This document shows positions 35,845-43,810 of a DNA stretch of 64,000 bases, piece by piece (the stretch's first letter is position 1; every line of letters begins with the position of its first letter). Source of the DNA: Tritonibacter horizontis (GTDB lineage: Bacteria > Pseudomonadota > Alphaproteobacteria > Rhodobacterales > Rhodobacteraceae); NCBI RefSeq assembly GCF_001518015.1, contig NZ_LPUY01000079.1:57665-121664 (forward strand). The letters run 5' to 3'. The translations under genes were made by a program, and so were the position numbers. The notes under the pieces are model-generated. The model saw nothing but the letters and a program-made list of their open reading frames with translations. It was not told the DNA's origin and did not search any database.

Positions 35845-36045
35845 ATGTTGGGGATGGGAAAGCTGTATCGGCGCCGGGTGCTTTGGCTGGCAAATGCAGT
35901 CGGTCGCTTCGGGGCCGCGGTTCTGCGCTGGGGGCGGGAAAGCCACCCTGTGGCGTCGGGCCAGATTGGCACGCAGCAATTGCAGCCGGCCTATGCCAAT
36001 GCGAAGATCAAGTCCGGGCGGCAGCCCAGGATCCGCCGAGATTGA
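35845..36045 (+). CDS. Possible small basic protein (unproven)
   Basis: 66 codons. The ATG at 35845 has an excellent AGGGAGG site six bases upstream, which is the main reason to list it. The product is basic (KLYRRRVLWLANAVGRFGAAVLRWGRE) with an amphipathic, Trp-containing N-terminal helix and a polar tail. No family is recognised. It could be a small membrane-associated protein or a chance frame; it lies alone between the cyclase promoter and a gene-free stretch. Confidence 0.3.
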   Translation: MLGMGKLYRRRVLWLANAVGRFGAAVLRWGRESHPVASGQIGTQQLQPAYANAKIKSGRQPRIRRD

Positions 36046-36523
36046 TCGCGATCTGCCTGCGTGGCAATTTCTCCTGAGTGACAGCGATCAGCGGCGCAGA
36101 TCAGCGCCATGGTCAGGCGCAGCCGTGGCCTGAACGCCCGCGCGTTTGACATGCGCACCAGCATCACACGTCAACCCGCATCGCGCGACCGAGTGCGACC
36201 AGATCCGAACAGTCACACTGTCCCACCGCTGCCAAACGGCAGCAGCCTAGAGCTGTGGTTCATGGAAAGCGGCGGGAACCACCAGTCAACCGTGTGGCTT
36301 TGATTCCCGAGGACCTGTATGTACAGGTGGGCGCCAGGTAAACGGACCAGGGTCCGCACAGAGCCAGCTCCCTCGGAATTGCTTAAGGCCACTGGAATGC
36401 TGCCGGTCACGAGAAGGGCAGAACCCGCCTGCAACAACACTTAGTGCGCGTATGCCCCGGGCACAAGGGGCGCTGGATCGCAGCAGGGTTGATTTTTGTT
36501 CACGAATTGTTCACCATGGCGGT
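36046..36523. other. Gene-free region upstream of mmcB
   Basis: 478 bases with only weak open frames. Apart from the SOS box at its right end I see no conserved element or RNA gene. Confidence 0.5.
36498..36512. promoter_or_regulatory. SOS (LexA) box GTTC-N7-GTTC
   Basis: GTTCACGAATTGTTC matches the alphaproteobacterial LexA operator exactly. It ends 11 bases before the mmcB ATG, where a bound repressor would block transcription. In Caulobacter mmcB is a known damage-inducible gene, which agrees. Confidence 0.85.
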
Positions 36524-37093
36524 ATGATCCAGTTCGATCCTGAAAAGAATGAGTTTGCGGATGAGTGCGACCCCGATGCATCCCTGCGCGCGGATGGCTC
36601 CGGCCCGGTGCTGCAGCCGGGGCAGCGGCTGGCGCGTGGGGTGGCTCGTTACCTGCGCTCGATCGGATTTGCCTCGGTGGAGGAATTCGTTCCGGACCGG
36701 GGGCTGCGGGTTGACGTCATGGCGCTTGGCCCAAAGGGAGAGCTTTGGGTGATCGAATGCAAATCCAGCCGGGCCGATTTTCAGAGTGATGGAAAATGGC
36801 ACCATTATCTGGGCTGGTGCGATCGTTATTTCTGGGCGGTGGATATGGCGTTTCCCACAGAGCTCTTGCCGGAGGAGACGGGTTTGATCCTGGCAGATGC
36901 TTATGACGCCGAAGTTGTTCGTATGGCACCCGAGGACAAGCTGCCCCCCGCACGTCGGAAGAAACTGATCCAGAAATTCGCGATGGACGCCGCGCGACGT
37001 TTGCAACAGATGCGGGATCCGCGACCGGGACGTGACGGTCTGCTTTTCGACGGAGGCGCTGCGCAAACCCAGGTTCAGACCGGCTCAGACTAG
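36524..37093 (+). CDS. mmcB: MmcB family DNA repair protein
   Basis: 189 residues. It belongs to the DNA-damage-inducible MmcB family of PD-(D/E)XK nuclease-like proteins. The core is VDVMALGPKGELWVIECKSSRADF, with the E-x-K (ECK) nuclease motif near residue 84 and the upstream Asp in LRVDVM, followed by KWHHYLGWCDRYFWAVD. The start at 36524 gives the usual length, and an SOS box lies immediately upstream. It is convergent with the next gene. Expected role: repair of alkylation or crosslink-type damage. Confidence 0.9.
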   Translation: MIQFDPEKNEFADECDPDASLRADGSGPVLQPGQRLARGVARYLRSIGFASVEEFVPDRGLRVDVMALGPKGELWVIECKSSRADFQSDGKWHHYLGWCDRYFWAVDMAFPTELLPEETGLILADAYDAEVVRMAPEDKLPPARRKKLIQKFAMDAARRLQQMRDPRPGRDGLLFDGGAAQTQVQTGSD

Positions 37094-37144
37094 GCGCTCT
37101 GTCGCCTGTCAGCAGGGCGTGCCGACAGGGGTACAGGGTGGGGA

Positions 37145-38209
37145 TCAGGCAATAAGATCCATCGTCGCCTTGGCTGGAGGTACGATATAGATAATATCGT
37201 TGTGCCCATCGAGCTGCAGCGCAATGATCTGCTGTTTCTGTTGCGTTTCAGCAGCTTCTTCGCTGGCGTCCCGTGCAAAGGGCTCTGCCATGGCCAATAG
37301 CGGATCTTTGCGCGCTGAAAGGGTCGATGTCTCTGCCAGCTTTGGGGTTTCGACCTGGGTTGTGTCCCGCGCGGCGTGCAGGGTTTCCGCTGGCGTAATC
37401 CGTTCCGGCGAAGGCGCTGTTGCGGGGTCTTTCTCCAGATCGCCGGTCAGGCCGACCTGTGTGGTCGTAATCAGATCTGCCGATTGCTCGGGGTTTTCCG
37501 GTCGCAACTGGGCATAGGCCTTGCGGGCCAGGGCGATCAGATCCTGGCTCGCGCGTTGCTGGTCTTCGGTGAGTGGCAGATTGACGACCACATTGGCCGA
37601 TTTTCCTTGATCCGACGTCGTGGTGGTTTGCAGGACAGACGTGCCCAGAGGCATCTGCTCTTGCGCGCGCTCAGACGCAACGTCCGCATCTGACAGGCCA
37701 ACGATCATGACCCCTTCGTCCATCACGTAGATTACCCTTGGTTCGCGCGCGACCGCGGCATCAACCGCCACCTCGGGCTGCGCCATCGGTGAGGCCGAGC
37801 GTAAAGCCGCCGGGGATTCTGCCGCCGACGGGGGGACGTCTGGCGTACTGCCGGACTGCTGCATCGCCGTACCGGAAGGGTATACCGCGAGGGCATCCAT
37901 GTCCGCGTCCGGTCTGGCGGGCAATGACGTTTGAAGCTGGAGAAAGCTGAGAACCTTCTCCATCCGGTTTACGGTGTCGGATATTCTGTTGATCGCGGAT
38001 TGCCAGCCTGGCTCTGGCGGCTTGGTGACCCGATCAATCAGCTGCTCACGCGCTCGACGGGCTTGAGTGACGTGGTTTTGTAGCTGGTTCGCGGTCAGGC
38101 TGTCAGAGGTGGACAGAGAGAGCGCAGCAGCATGTGGGTCATTCGCCGAGGCAATTGCACTGGGCAGATTCACCGAGATCCCCAATGGGGGGGTAGTGTA
38201 ATGATACAT
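37145..38209 (-). CDS. Unknown low-complexity soluble protein (candidate CtrA target)
   Basis: 354 residues, no signal peptide or membrane helix. Residues 35-95 form a helical or coiled region (ANQLQNHVTQARRAREQLIDRV...NRISDTVNRMEKVLSFLQLQ). The middle is Ala/Pro/Ser-rich, and two beta-strand-like patches occur (RVIYVMDEGVMIVGL and, near the end, IALQLDGHNDIIYIVPP). I do not recognise it; the layout recalls structural or flagellum-associated accessory proteins but this is only an impression. Upstream, a near-consensus CtrA site lies at 38263. The ATG has TTGGAGCG eight bases before it. Confidence 0.6.
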   Translation of the reverse strand: MYHYTTPPLGISVNLPSAIASANDPHAAALSLSTSDSLTANQLQNHVTQARRAREQLIDRVTKPPEPGWQSAINRISDTVNRMEKVLSFLQLQTSLPARPDADMDALAVYPSGTAMQQSGSTPDVPPSAAESPAALRSASPMAQPEVAVDAAVAREPRVIYVMDEGVMIVGLSDADVASERAQEQMPLGTSVLQTTTTSDQGKSANVVVNLPLTEDQQRASQDLIALARKAYAQLRPENPEQSADLITTTQVGLTGDLEKDPATAPSPERITPAETLHAARDTTQVETPKLAETSTLSARKDPLLAMAEPFARDASEEAAETQQKQQIIALQLDGHNDIIYIVPPAKATMDLIA

Positions 38210-38262
38210 AACAAACGCTCCAAGTAGAGACTTGACGTCCCTTAATCATTTGGAGACCGAGG

Positions 38263-38277
38263 TTAACACCAGCCTAA
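38263..38277. promoter_or_regulatory. Near-consensus CtrA box (one mismatch)
   Basis: Read on the minus strand it is TTAG-N7-TTAA, one base away from TTAA-N7-TTAA, about 54 bases upstream of the start at 38209. Weaker than the perfect site at 19858. Confidence 0.4.
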
Positions 38278-38459
38278 TTCAAGTAAATGGAACGCCTCAA
38301 ATTGAACAGGTTTTGCCGCTCTGCCATGGTCGTTAGCCAATTAACCGGCGCCTCTTGCGGTAACTTTACGAAAGCGGCTCAAGGATCCGGTAACACTTGT
38401 GGCGCAAGACAACCGGCCAGCAGCTGTGGCTGCAATATCTGCCTTAAGCGCGTTCTGCC

Positions 38460-38648
38460 TCAGGGGGCGACAGCGCGAGCCGCCTGTGCCGCTGCCCGGA
38501 TTTCATCAGCGATTTCATCAGCTTCTTCCGGTTCGAAGTCCATTGGGATTTCGACTCCGTCGGCCTCGATGAAAATGCGAACCATGCCAACATCGGTGGG
38601 GCCGATTTGCATGTTCGCCTCGACGTCACGTTCGGTATTGATCCCCAT
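38460..38648 (-). CDS. DUF6324-type small protein
   Basis: 62 residues from the ATG at 38648, which follows AAGGAGCAAGG. The sequence (INTERDVEANMQIGPTDV then an acidic tail DFEPEEADEIADEIRAAAQ) matches a small conserved Rhodobacteraceae family that I recall as DUF6324. It is predicted to be a compact beta-strand pair plus a C-terminal helix. Function is unknown. It is divergent from tRNA-His. Confidence 0.75.
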   Translation of the reverse strand: MGINTERDVEANMQIGPTDVGMVRIFIEADGVEIPMDFEPEEADEIADEIRAAAQAARAVAP

Positions 38649-38966
38649 TGCCTTGCTCCTTCGCACAGGATTGCGGTGAGCATCTCTGCTAGACCGCAGT
38701 TACTTAAAATGCAAGATGCTGACCACATCTGAGGGGTGTGAGCGGCCGGCACAGGCCTGTTTCGGGATGTGAACCAAGGCGTGGATAGGGCGAATCACGC
38801 CGTCAACCCCGCTGCGAACCCGTTGCCGGCAGCAGGCCGATCCCATCACAGGTCGGCGCAACAGGAGGACAAAGCTCCGCAACACGGAGATTTTCAGCCC
38901 TCGATGAAAAACTTGTAACAAGGCCTCTTGCACTCCGAAATTCTGTGCTATAAACGCCCCCTCAGT
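38649..38966. other. Gap between the DUF6324 gene and tRNA-His
   Basis: 318 bases. Besides the tRNA promoter at its right end nothing is recognised. Confidence 0.5.
38927..38954 (+). promoter_or_regulatory. Sigma-70-type promoter of tRNA-His
   Basis: CTTGCA (38927-38932), a 16-base spacer and TATAAA (38949-38954). The likely transcription start is a few bases before the tRNA at 38967. Confidence 0.6.
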
Positions 38967-39043
38967 GCCGCCTTAGCTCAGTTGGTTAGAGCGCTTGATT
39001 GTGGATCAAGAGGTCCCTGGTTCGAGACCAGGAGGTGGTACCA
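38967..39043 (+). tRNA. tRNA-His (GTG)
   Basis: 77 bases with all arms. The acceptor GCCGCCT pairs with AGGTGGT, including G1-U72 and G4-U69 wobbles. D arm AGCTC/GAGC, anticodon loop TTGTGGA (GTG), T arm CCTGG TTCGAGA CCAGG, and an encoded CCA. The base before position 1 is T, not G, and the discriminator is A73. This is the altered histidine tRNA found in a large alphaproteobacterial clade, where the otherwise universal G-1/C73 identity elements are lost. Confidence 0.96.
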
Positions 39044-39249
39044 TTCTTCCGATCTTAAGTATTTGAAGTCTGTGATCCCAGCGGCGTTTGGTGGTCGCGG
39101 CGCTGTCGGTGCTTTGCCGCTGCCAGGGCAGCATGTGGGCCAATCTATCGGCAATTGGCGCAATCAGGCCGACCGCGATCCCTCACGGTTGAACGCGCGG
39201 CATAGACCCTGCGATCACATAGACGCGCGACATTCCGGGGCGGAACGGA

Positions 39250-39621
39250 CTACTCTCCAGCAGTCTGCGTGCCTGTTGTCGATGTGGTGGTGCCATCGCT
39301 GTCGGAGGTGCCGACCGCCAGAAGCACGGTGGTTGCCACTGCAACGACGCTTAGCCCGGTGCCCGCCAGGCCACCGGTTCCAAGGCCGGATCCACTGGAG
39401 CCTGAGGTGGAATTCGAACTCGAAGAATTTGGCGTCTTTTGTCGGCAGGTTGCCTGAAGCAGCCCGCCTGGCAGATAGTTGGCAGAGATCAAATCGCCGG
39501 ATCCACAAACCAGACGCGCCCGCGCCTCTGCGGTGGCAGAGCCTTGCGCGACAGCTGATGCGCTGGGCAGGGCGAGGAGAAGGCAAAGAACAAGGGTATT
39601 TGGCTTGGCGGAAAAGGACAT
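39250..39621 (-). CDS. Small exported Ser/Gly-rich protein
   Basis: 123 residues. A Sec signal (NTLVLCLLLALPSASAVAQ) is probably cleaved near residue 26. The mature protein has Cys39 and Cys59 that could pair, then a Ser/Asn/Gly-rich linker (65-88), a hydrophobic helix (about 83-104, GLSVVAVATTVLLAVG) and a Thr/Ser-rich end. The layout suggests a small envelope protein with a C-terminal membrane helix. The family is not recognised. It is divergent from the exported protein at 39959, 337 bases apart. Confidence 0.6.
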   Translation of the reverse strand: MSFSAKPNTLVLCLLLALPSASAVAQGSATAEARARLVCGSGDLISANYLPGGLLQATCRQKTPNSSSSNSTSGSSGSGLGTGGLAGTGLSVVAVATTVLLAVGTSDSDGTTTSTTGTQTAGE

Positions 39622-39958
39622 CGGAAACTCGTTTATAAAATGCCAACGAAAGAACGCTTCTGGCGCAGTATAGACATAGAACCGGAGGTTTTTCGATGCT
39701 TTTTGTGAAGGTCACCAGGACGTGAGCGAAATCTGACCAGTTTTGCAGCCCGACCGGCGGGCCGATGCCAGCTCTGCGTGCTTCTTGTCGGAGCGGGCCG
39801 TGCAAACCCATCGCCGGAATCGCGGACGGCCGGTCGCGAGGTCGGGTGGCGCGCACGCGGGTTTCTTCGGTTGCGCACGTTTGCAGGCTTCGCAGCCGCC
39901 GCTTCCTGGGGTAGTTTAGGGCAAATGTGATTTTCATTTTTCAGTTGGAGAGGTTGTT
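39622..39958. other. Divergent promoter region of two exported-protein genes
   Basis: 337 bases, no gene. The right end is AT-rich before the 39959 gene (GTTGGAGAGG ribosome site). No operator is evident. Confidence 0.45.
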
Positions 39959-40510
39959 ATGAAACGGACGGTGGCGGCAATTGGGGCGGCATTTCTTGTC
40001 GCTGGTGGGCCCATGGCGCAGGCACAGGTGGTTTTCACCGTTGTGGTGCCCTCAGGCCAATTCGGCTCAACGCAGTTTCTGACTGAAATTCTTGGCAGCC
40101 TTGCGACGATCAAGGCCTTCTGCGGCGGGCTGAGTGATACCAGCTATCGTGTGGATTGCCTTGCGGAGCGGCTGAACGCGGTCTCGGCTGAGATGCCCGA
40201 GGGCACAGATTACGATGAGGTGCGCGCCGTTCTGACCGACACGTCGATGAAGCTGGAACAGCTCGCGCGGGGCAATCAGGATCGGGGCAAGAAGCGAATT
40301 AACGTGGCAACCGAAAGCGCCGGTGCGACCGCGCGCCCGCTGGTGGCGGTGGATGACGCGCGGCTTGCGGCTGTCAACCAGCAGGCCGAAGCGATCCTCG
40401 AAGAAGCTCGCACGGTGCTGTTGCGCAGCACAGGATCGAAACAGCGCCAGTCGCAATACACCCGCATCGCGCAGGCCATCGATTCAAGCAAGGTACTGCT
40501 GCGCTCCTGA
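39959..40510 (+). CDS. Exported helical protein of unknown function
   Basis: 183 residues. The signal peptide ends in AQA (residue 22). The mature part starts with a Val/Phe-rich strand (VVFTVVVPSGQFGS) and continues as charged helices with Cys55 and Cys67, a likely disulfide. The second half is helical and coiled (VNQQAEAILEEARTVLLRS...). No family is recognised. GGAGAGG lies upstream of the ATG. Divergent from the Ser/Gly-rich exported protein, so a shared envelope role is possible. Confidence 0.65.
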   Translation: MKRTVAAIGAAFLVAGGPMAQAQVVFTVVVPSGQFGSTQFLTEILGSLATIKAFCGGLSDTSYRVDCLAERLNAVSAEMPEGTDYDEVRAVLTDTSMKLEQLARGNQDRGKKRINVATESAGATARPLVAVDDARLAAVNQQAEAILEEARTVLLRSTGSKQRQSQYTRIAQAIDSSKVLLRS

Positions 40511-40563
40511 CGCGCATTTTGGTCCGGAACCAACGGGACCGGCTGCTCGGGCACAGGCTGCGC

Positions 40564-40872
40564 TCAGTGGATGGTGACCTCTTGCCGGATGTCGCCGGTT
40601 TCGCCATCAAGGATCAGGATGCGGTCGTCCGTCGTGACCACGGCGATCCAACCGGGGCCGAAGGTCACAGCCCGCGCTGTCGCCCCATCGGGCAAGGAAA
40701 TCTGCTGTGGCAGCAGCGGGGTCGTTTTTCCGTCCGACAAACGGATGACAAGCAAGGCGATTACCACTAGAACCCCGCCCACCATGATCACGGTCAACGT
40801 GGTCACGAGGCGCCGCAGGAAACGCAGCTGCGCCGGTTCGTCTTGTGTCTCAGGCTCGGAAGGAAGTGTCAT
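40564..40872 (-). CDS. DUF6476-type small membrane protein
   Basis: 102 residues. A single membrane helix (about 27-45, TVIMVGGVLVVIALLVIRL) follows a charged N-terminus (AQLRFLRRLVTTL). The C-terminus is a beta-rich tail with repeated short strands (IAVVTTDDRILILDGETGDI). It matches a conserved Rhodobacteraceae family I recall as DUF6476. The ATG used (40872) overlaps the rluD ATG (40871) on the other strand; an in-frame ATG at 40887 is an alternative. Neither has a strong ribosome site. Confidence 0.7.
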   Translation of the reverse strand: MTLPSEPETQDEPAQLRFLRRLVTTLTVIMVGGVLVVIALLVIRLSDGKTTPLLPQQISLPDGATARAVTFGPGWIAVVTTDDRILILDGETGDIRQEVTIH

Positions 40873-41905
40873 GGCCAGCCGCCGCATAGAATTTGTGATC
40901 GCGGGAAACCCGCCTAAGCGGCTTGATAAAGCGATTGCGCGCGATGTGCCAGAGGCGGCCACGCTGTCGCGCACCCGTCTGGCCCGGTTGATCGAGGACG
41001 GTGGCGTCCAGATTGATGGCGCCGTGGTGACGGATGCCAAGGCAAAAGTTGCCGAAGGGGCATTGGTCGTGATCCAAGTGGAAGAGGCCGAAGAGAGCCA
41101 CATCGGCCCGGAAGACATCCCTCTGGACGTGGTGTTCGAGGATGCCGATCTGATCGTGATCAACAAGCCGGCCGGCATGGTTGTCCACCCCGCTCCCGGT
41201 AGCCCCTCGGGCACCCTGGTCAACGCGCTCTTGCACCATTGTGGCGATGATCTTTCTGGGGTTGGCGGCGTGAAGCGCCCCGGCATCGTGCATCGCATCG
41301 ACAAGGAGACCTCAGGTCTGCTGGTGGTTGCGAAATCCGACGTTGCCCATCAGGGGCTGGCGGCCCAGTTCGAGCGGCACACGGTCGAACGATACTATCG
41401 CGCCCTGTGTTACGGCACGCCGGATGGCAACGATCCCCGTCTGCGGGGGATTCGGGGGGCGAGCTTTGAGCCGGGACATATCCTCAAGATCACCACTCAG
41501 CTGGCCCGCCACAAGACCGATCGCCAGCGTCAGGCGGTCCTGTTTGAAGGCGGGCGCCATGCCATTACACGGGCCCGCATCGTCGAAGCCTTTGGCACGC
41601 CTGGCGTCGTCGCCCTGGTGGAGTGCTGGCTGGAGACCGGTCGCACCCATCAGATCCGGGTGCATATGGCGCATGTTGGCCATGGGCTGGTCGGTGACCC
41701 GACCTATGGCAGCAAGCGCAAGCTGTCGCCAAAATCGCTGAGTGCGGAGGGGCGCGCTGCGGTGGATGGCTTTGCGCGGCAGGCGCTGCATGCGGCCGTT
41801 CTTGGGTTTGATCATCCGGTGACCGGTGCCGCGCTGCGGTTCGAAGCGCCGATTCCCCAGGATATGCAACGTCTCATGGATGCGCTCCGTCGACCGATCA
41901 CCTGA
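40871..41905 (+). CDS. rluD: 23S rRNA pseudouridine synthase, RluD-type
   Basis: 344 residues. An S4 RNA-binding domain at the start (RLDKAIARDVPEAATLSRTRLARLIEDGGVQIDG) is followed by the RluA/RluD catalytic domain with HRIDKETSGLLVVAKS, where Asp of RID is catalytic, and LETGRTHQIRVHMAHVGHGLVGDPTYG. It isomerises uridines in 23S rRNA helix 69 if it is a true RluD. GGAAGGAAG lies before the ATG. Its start codon overlaps that of the divergent membrane-protein gene. Confidence 0.92.
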   Translation: MASRRIEFVIAGNPPKRLDKAIARDVPEAATLSRTRLARLIEDGGVQIDGAVVTDAKAKVAEGALVVIQVEEAEESHIGPEDIPLDVVFEDADLIVINKPAGMVVHPAPGSPSGTLVNALLHHCGDDLSGVGGVKRPGIVHRIDKETSGLLVVAKSDVAHQGLAAQFERHTVERYYRALCYGTPDGNDPRLRGIRGASFEPGHILKITTQLARHKTDRQRQAVLFEGGRHAITRARIVEAFGTPGVVALVECWLETGRTHQIRVHMAHVGHGLVGDPTYGSKRKLSPKSLSAEGRAAVDGFARQALHAAVLGFDHPVTGAALRFEAPIPQDMQRLMDALRRPIT

Positions 41906-42291
41906 TAGACTGCGGCCCCTCTTGTCCCTCTGATGGCAGGGGGGGGCGGCTGGGCGTCGTCCTTCAGCCCCGAAAAGCCGAAATTTCGGGTGGGGGCAGT
42001 TTGAGGGCGCCGCGCCGCACATCTGGCCTGTTTTTCTGCTGCAATTGGCAAGCCGTGGCCAAATCTTGCCAGTTCCTGCGAAATCTATTGAACAAATCGG
42101 CGCTAAAATGCGTTGAAATACAGAGTGTTGAAAAGAAACCGAGTATTTTCGGCACCTTTTGTGACGCATTTCACAGAGGGCGGCGGGATCGCTTTGTATA
42201 ACACTTGCCAAGGGGTCGCTTGAAAAAGCCAAATGAGAGACCCAAATAGGGCTGATGTTAAGCCCTTATACATTGGAAAGGGACAGATCTT
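41906..42291. other. AT-richer leader region of rpoH
   Basis: 386 bases without a gene. It is clearly lower in GC than its surroundings from about 42050 on. It holds the heat-shock-type promoter at 42219 and other possible sigma-70 boxes (for example TTGAAA near 42130 and TTGTATAA near 42194). Confidence 0.5.
42219..42247 (+). promoter_or_regulatory. RpoH-type promoter in front of rpoH
   Basis: CTTGAA, a 17-base spacer and CCAAAT, close to the alphaproteobacterial heat-shock promoter pattern CTTGAA-N17-C(C)TAT. It lies 45 bases upstream of the rpoH ATG, consistent with positive autoregulation as known in Caulobacter. Confidence 0.55.
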
Positions 42292-43188
42292 ATGGCGAAT
42301 TTTGCAAACCTGCCCGCACCGACTCCCGAAGGCGGGTTGAATCGTTACCTGCAGGAAATCCGCAAGTTTCCCCTGCTGGAACCGGAAGAAGAATACATGC
42401 TGGCCAAGCGCTGGGTGGAAGAGCAGGACACCGAAGCGGCCCATAAGATGGTGACCTCGCACCTGCGGCTGGCTGCCAAGATCGCCATGGGGTACCGCGG
42501 CTATGGGTTGCCGCAGGCCGAAGTGATTTCCGAAGCCAACGTGGGCCTCATGCAGGCGGTGAAGCGGTTCGACCCCGAAAAAGGCTTCCGTCTTGCCACC
42601 TATGCGATGTGGTGGATCCGCGCGTCCATTCAGGAATATATCTTGCGGTCCTGGTCGCTGGTAAAGCTCGGCACCACCTCCGCGCAAAAGAAACTGTTCT
42701 TCAACCTGCGCAAGGCCAAGGCCCGTATCGGTGCCCTTGAGGACGGTGATTTGCGTCCGGAGGTCGTGAAGAAGATTGCCACAGATCTGGGCGTGACCGA
42801 GGACGAGGTGATTTCGATGAACCGCCGCATGTCGGGCGGCGATGCGTCGCTGAATGCGATGGTTGGCAGCGATGGTGACAGCAGCATGCAATGGCAGGAC
42901 TGGCTCGAAGATGAGAGCGCAGACCAGGCCGGCGATTACGAGGCGCAGGATGAACTCCAGGCGCGCCGCGAGTTGCTCGCTGAGGCGATGACCGTGTTGA
43001 ATGACCGTGAAAAAGACATTCTGACCCAGCGTCGTCTGGCAGAGCGTGCCAAGACGCTGGAAGATCTCAGCGTGCAGTATGATGTCAGCCGCGAACGTAT
43101 CCGGCAGATCGAAGTGCGTGCGTTTGAGAAGCTGCAAAAGAAAATGCGGGAACTTGCGGCGGGCAAGGGCATGTTGCAGACGGTCTGA
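42292..43188 (+). CDS. rpoH: RNA polymerase heat-shock sigma factor RpoH
   Basis: 298 residues, the normal length for sigma-32. Region 2 has HLRLAAKIAMGYRGYGLPQAEVISEANVGLMQAVKRFDPEKGFRLATYAMWWIRASIQEYIL (residues about 60-120). Immediately after comes the RpoH box QKKLFFNLRKAK, diagnostic for this subfamily. Region 4.2 is [20 protein letters not shown]. Alphaproteobacteria often carry two RpoH paralogues; the sequence alone does not say which this is. Confidence 0.95.
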   Translation: MANFANLPAPTPEGGLNRYLQEIRKFPLLEPEEEYMLAKRWVEEQDTEAAHKMVTSHLRLAAKIAMGYRGYGLPQAEVISEANVGLMQAVKRFDPEKGFRLATYAMWWIRASIQEYILRSWSLVKLGTTSAQKKLFFNLRKAKARIGALEDGDLRPEVVKKIATDLGVTEDEVISMNRRMSGGDASLNAMVGSDGDSSMQWQDWLEDESADQAGDYEAQDELQARRELLAEAMTVLNDREKDILTQRRLAERAKTLEDLSVQYDVSRERIRQIEVRAFEKLQKKMRELAAGKGMLQTV

Positions 43189-43810
43189 CCTGCGTCACGT
43201 CAAACACCCTCCCTCAGAACATAGAAGAAAAGGGTCACCAGCCGGTGGCCCTTTTTGCGATCTACCCAGCCCCACAGCGCCAGTGCGATGGGCGCACCAA
43301 CAGGCAGCCAGCGGCATAGTGCTCCTGACGGGGAGCGTCCGTGCGCGGCGCGTTCTTAAAACGGTCGATTGTGAGGGGAGATACCTGCGGGCGAGCTGCG
43401 AAAAACGGAGCGGGCTGCTGGGGGATCCTGCGTTGGCTGGCTGGATGGCCGATGCGCTGGCTTGGCTGGCGATCTTGCTGGGATCCATATGGACCTGGCT
43501 GGAGAGCGAGCTGCTGGCTGCATGGTGTCTGGCGTGCTGCAGTTGAGACCTGTTTAGCCACAGTATCGCCGGAGGTCAATAAAAAAGTGAACTAAATCAA
43601 TTAGTTGACCAATGTTGTCGGGTATCTAATCCGACTGTTATGCTCAGGATTGGCCGGTCCTCGCCCGATCCTGTTGGATAAACCGGCTGCAACACGGGCA
43701 ACACGTCTGCCGCAGGCCGAGGGCCCGCGCGAACGAGGTTTGCGTCATGGCGAGGCTGGGACTACTGTGCGACCAAAATGTACCCGCATCGAAATCGAAG
43801 GAGAAAGCCT
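43189..43810. other. Gene-free region after rpoH
   Basis: 622 bases. Beyond the rpoH terminator there are only weak, Trp/Arg-rich frames. The stretch around 43570-43640 is AT-rich (ATAAAAAAGTGAACTAAATC) and may hold the promoter of the oxidoreductase gene. No RNA gene or repeat was recognised. Confidence 0.45.
43230..43256 (+). terminator. Terminator of rpoH
   Basis: GGGTCACC, loop AGCC, GGTGGCCC (one T-G pair), followed by TTTTT. It lies 43 bases after the stop. Confidence 0.85.

Noticed and set aside
36213..36440. A minus-strand frame containing LVTGSIPV, reminiscent of peptides read through tRNA genes
   Set aside because: The DNA lacks a GGTTCGA T-loop and no cloverleaf can be drawn.
39044..39249. 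Genomic-island insertion at tRNA-His
   Set aside because: No integrase, no repeated tRNA 3' end and no mobile genes downstream.
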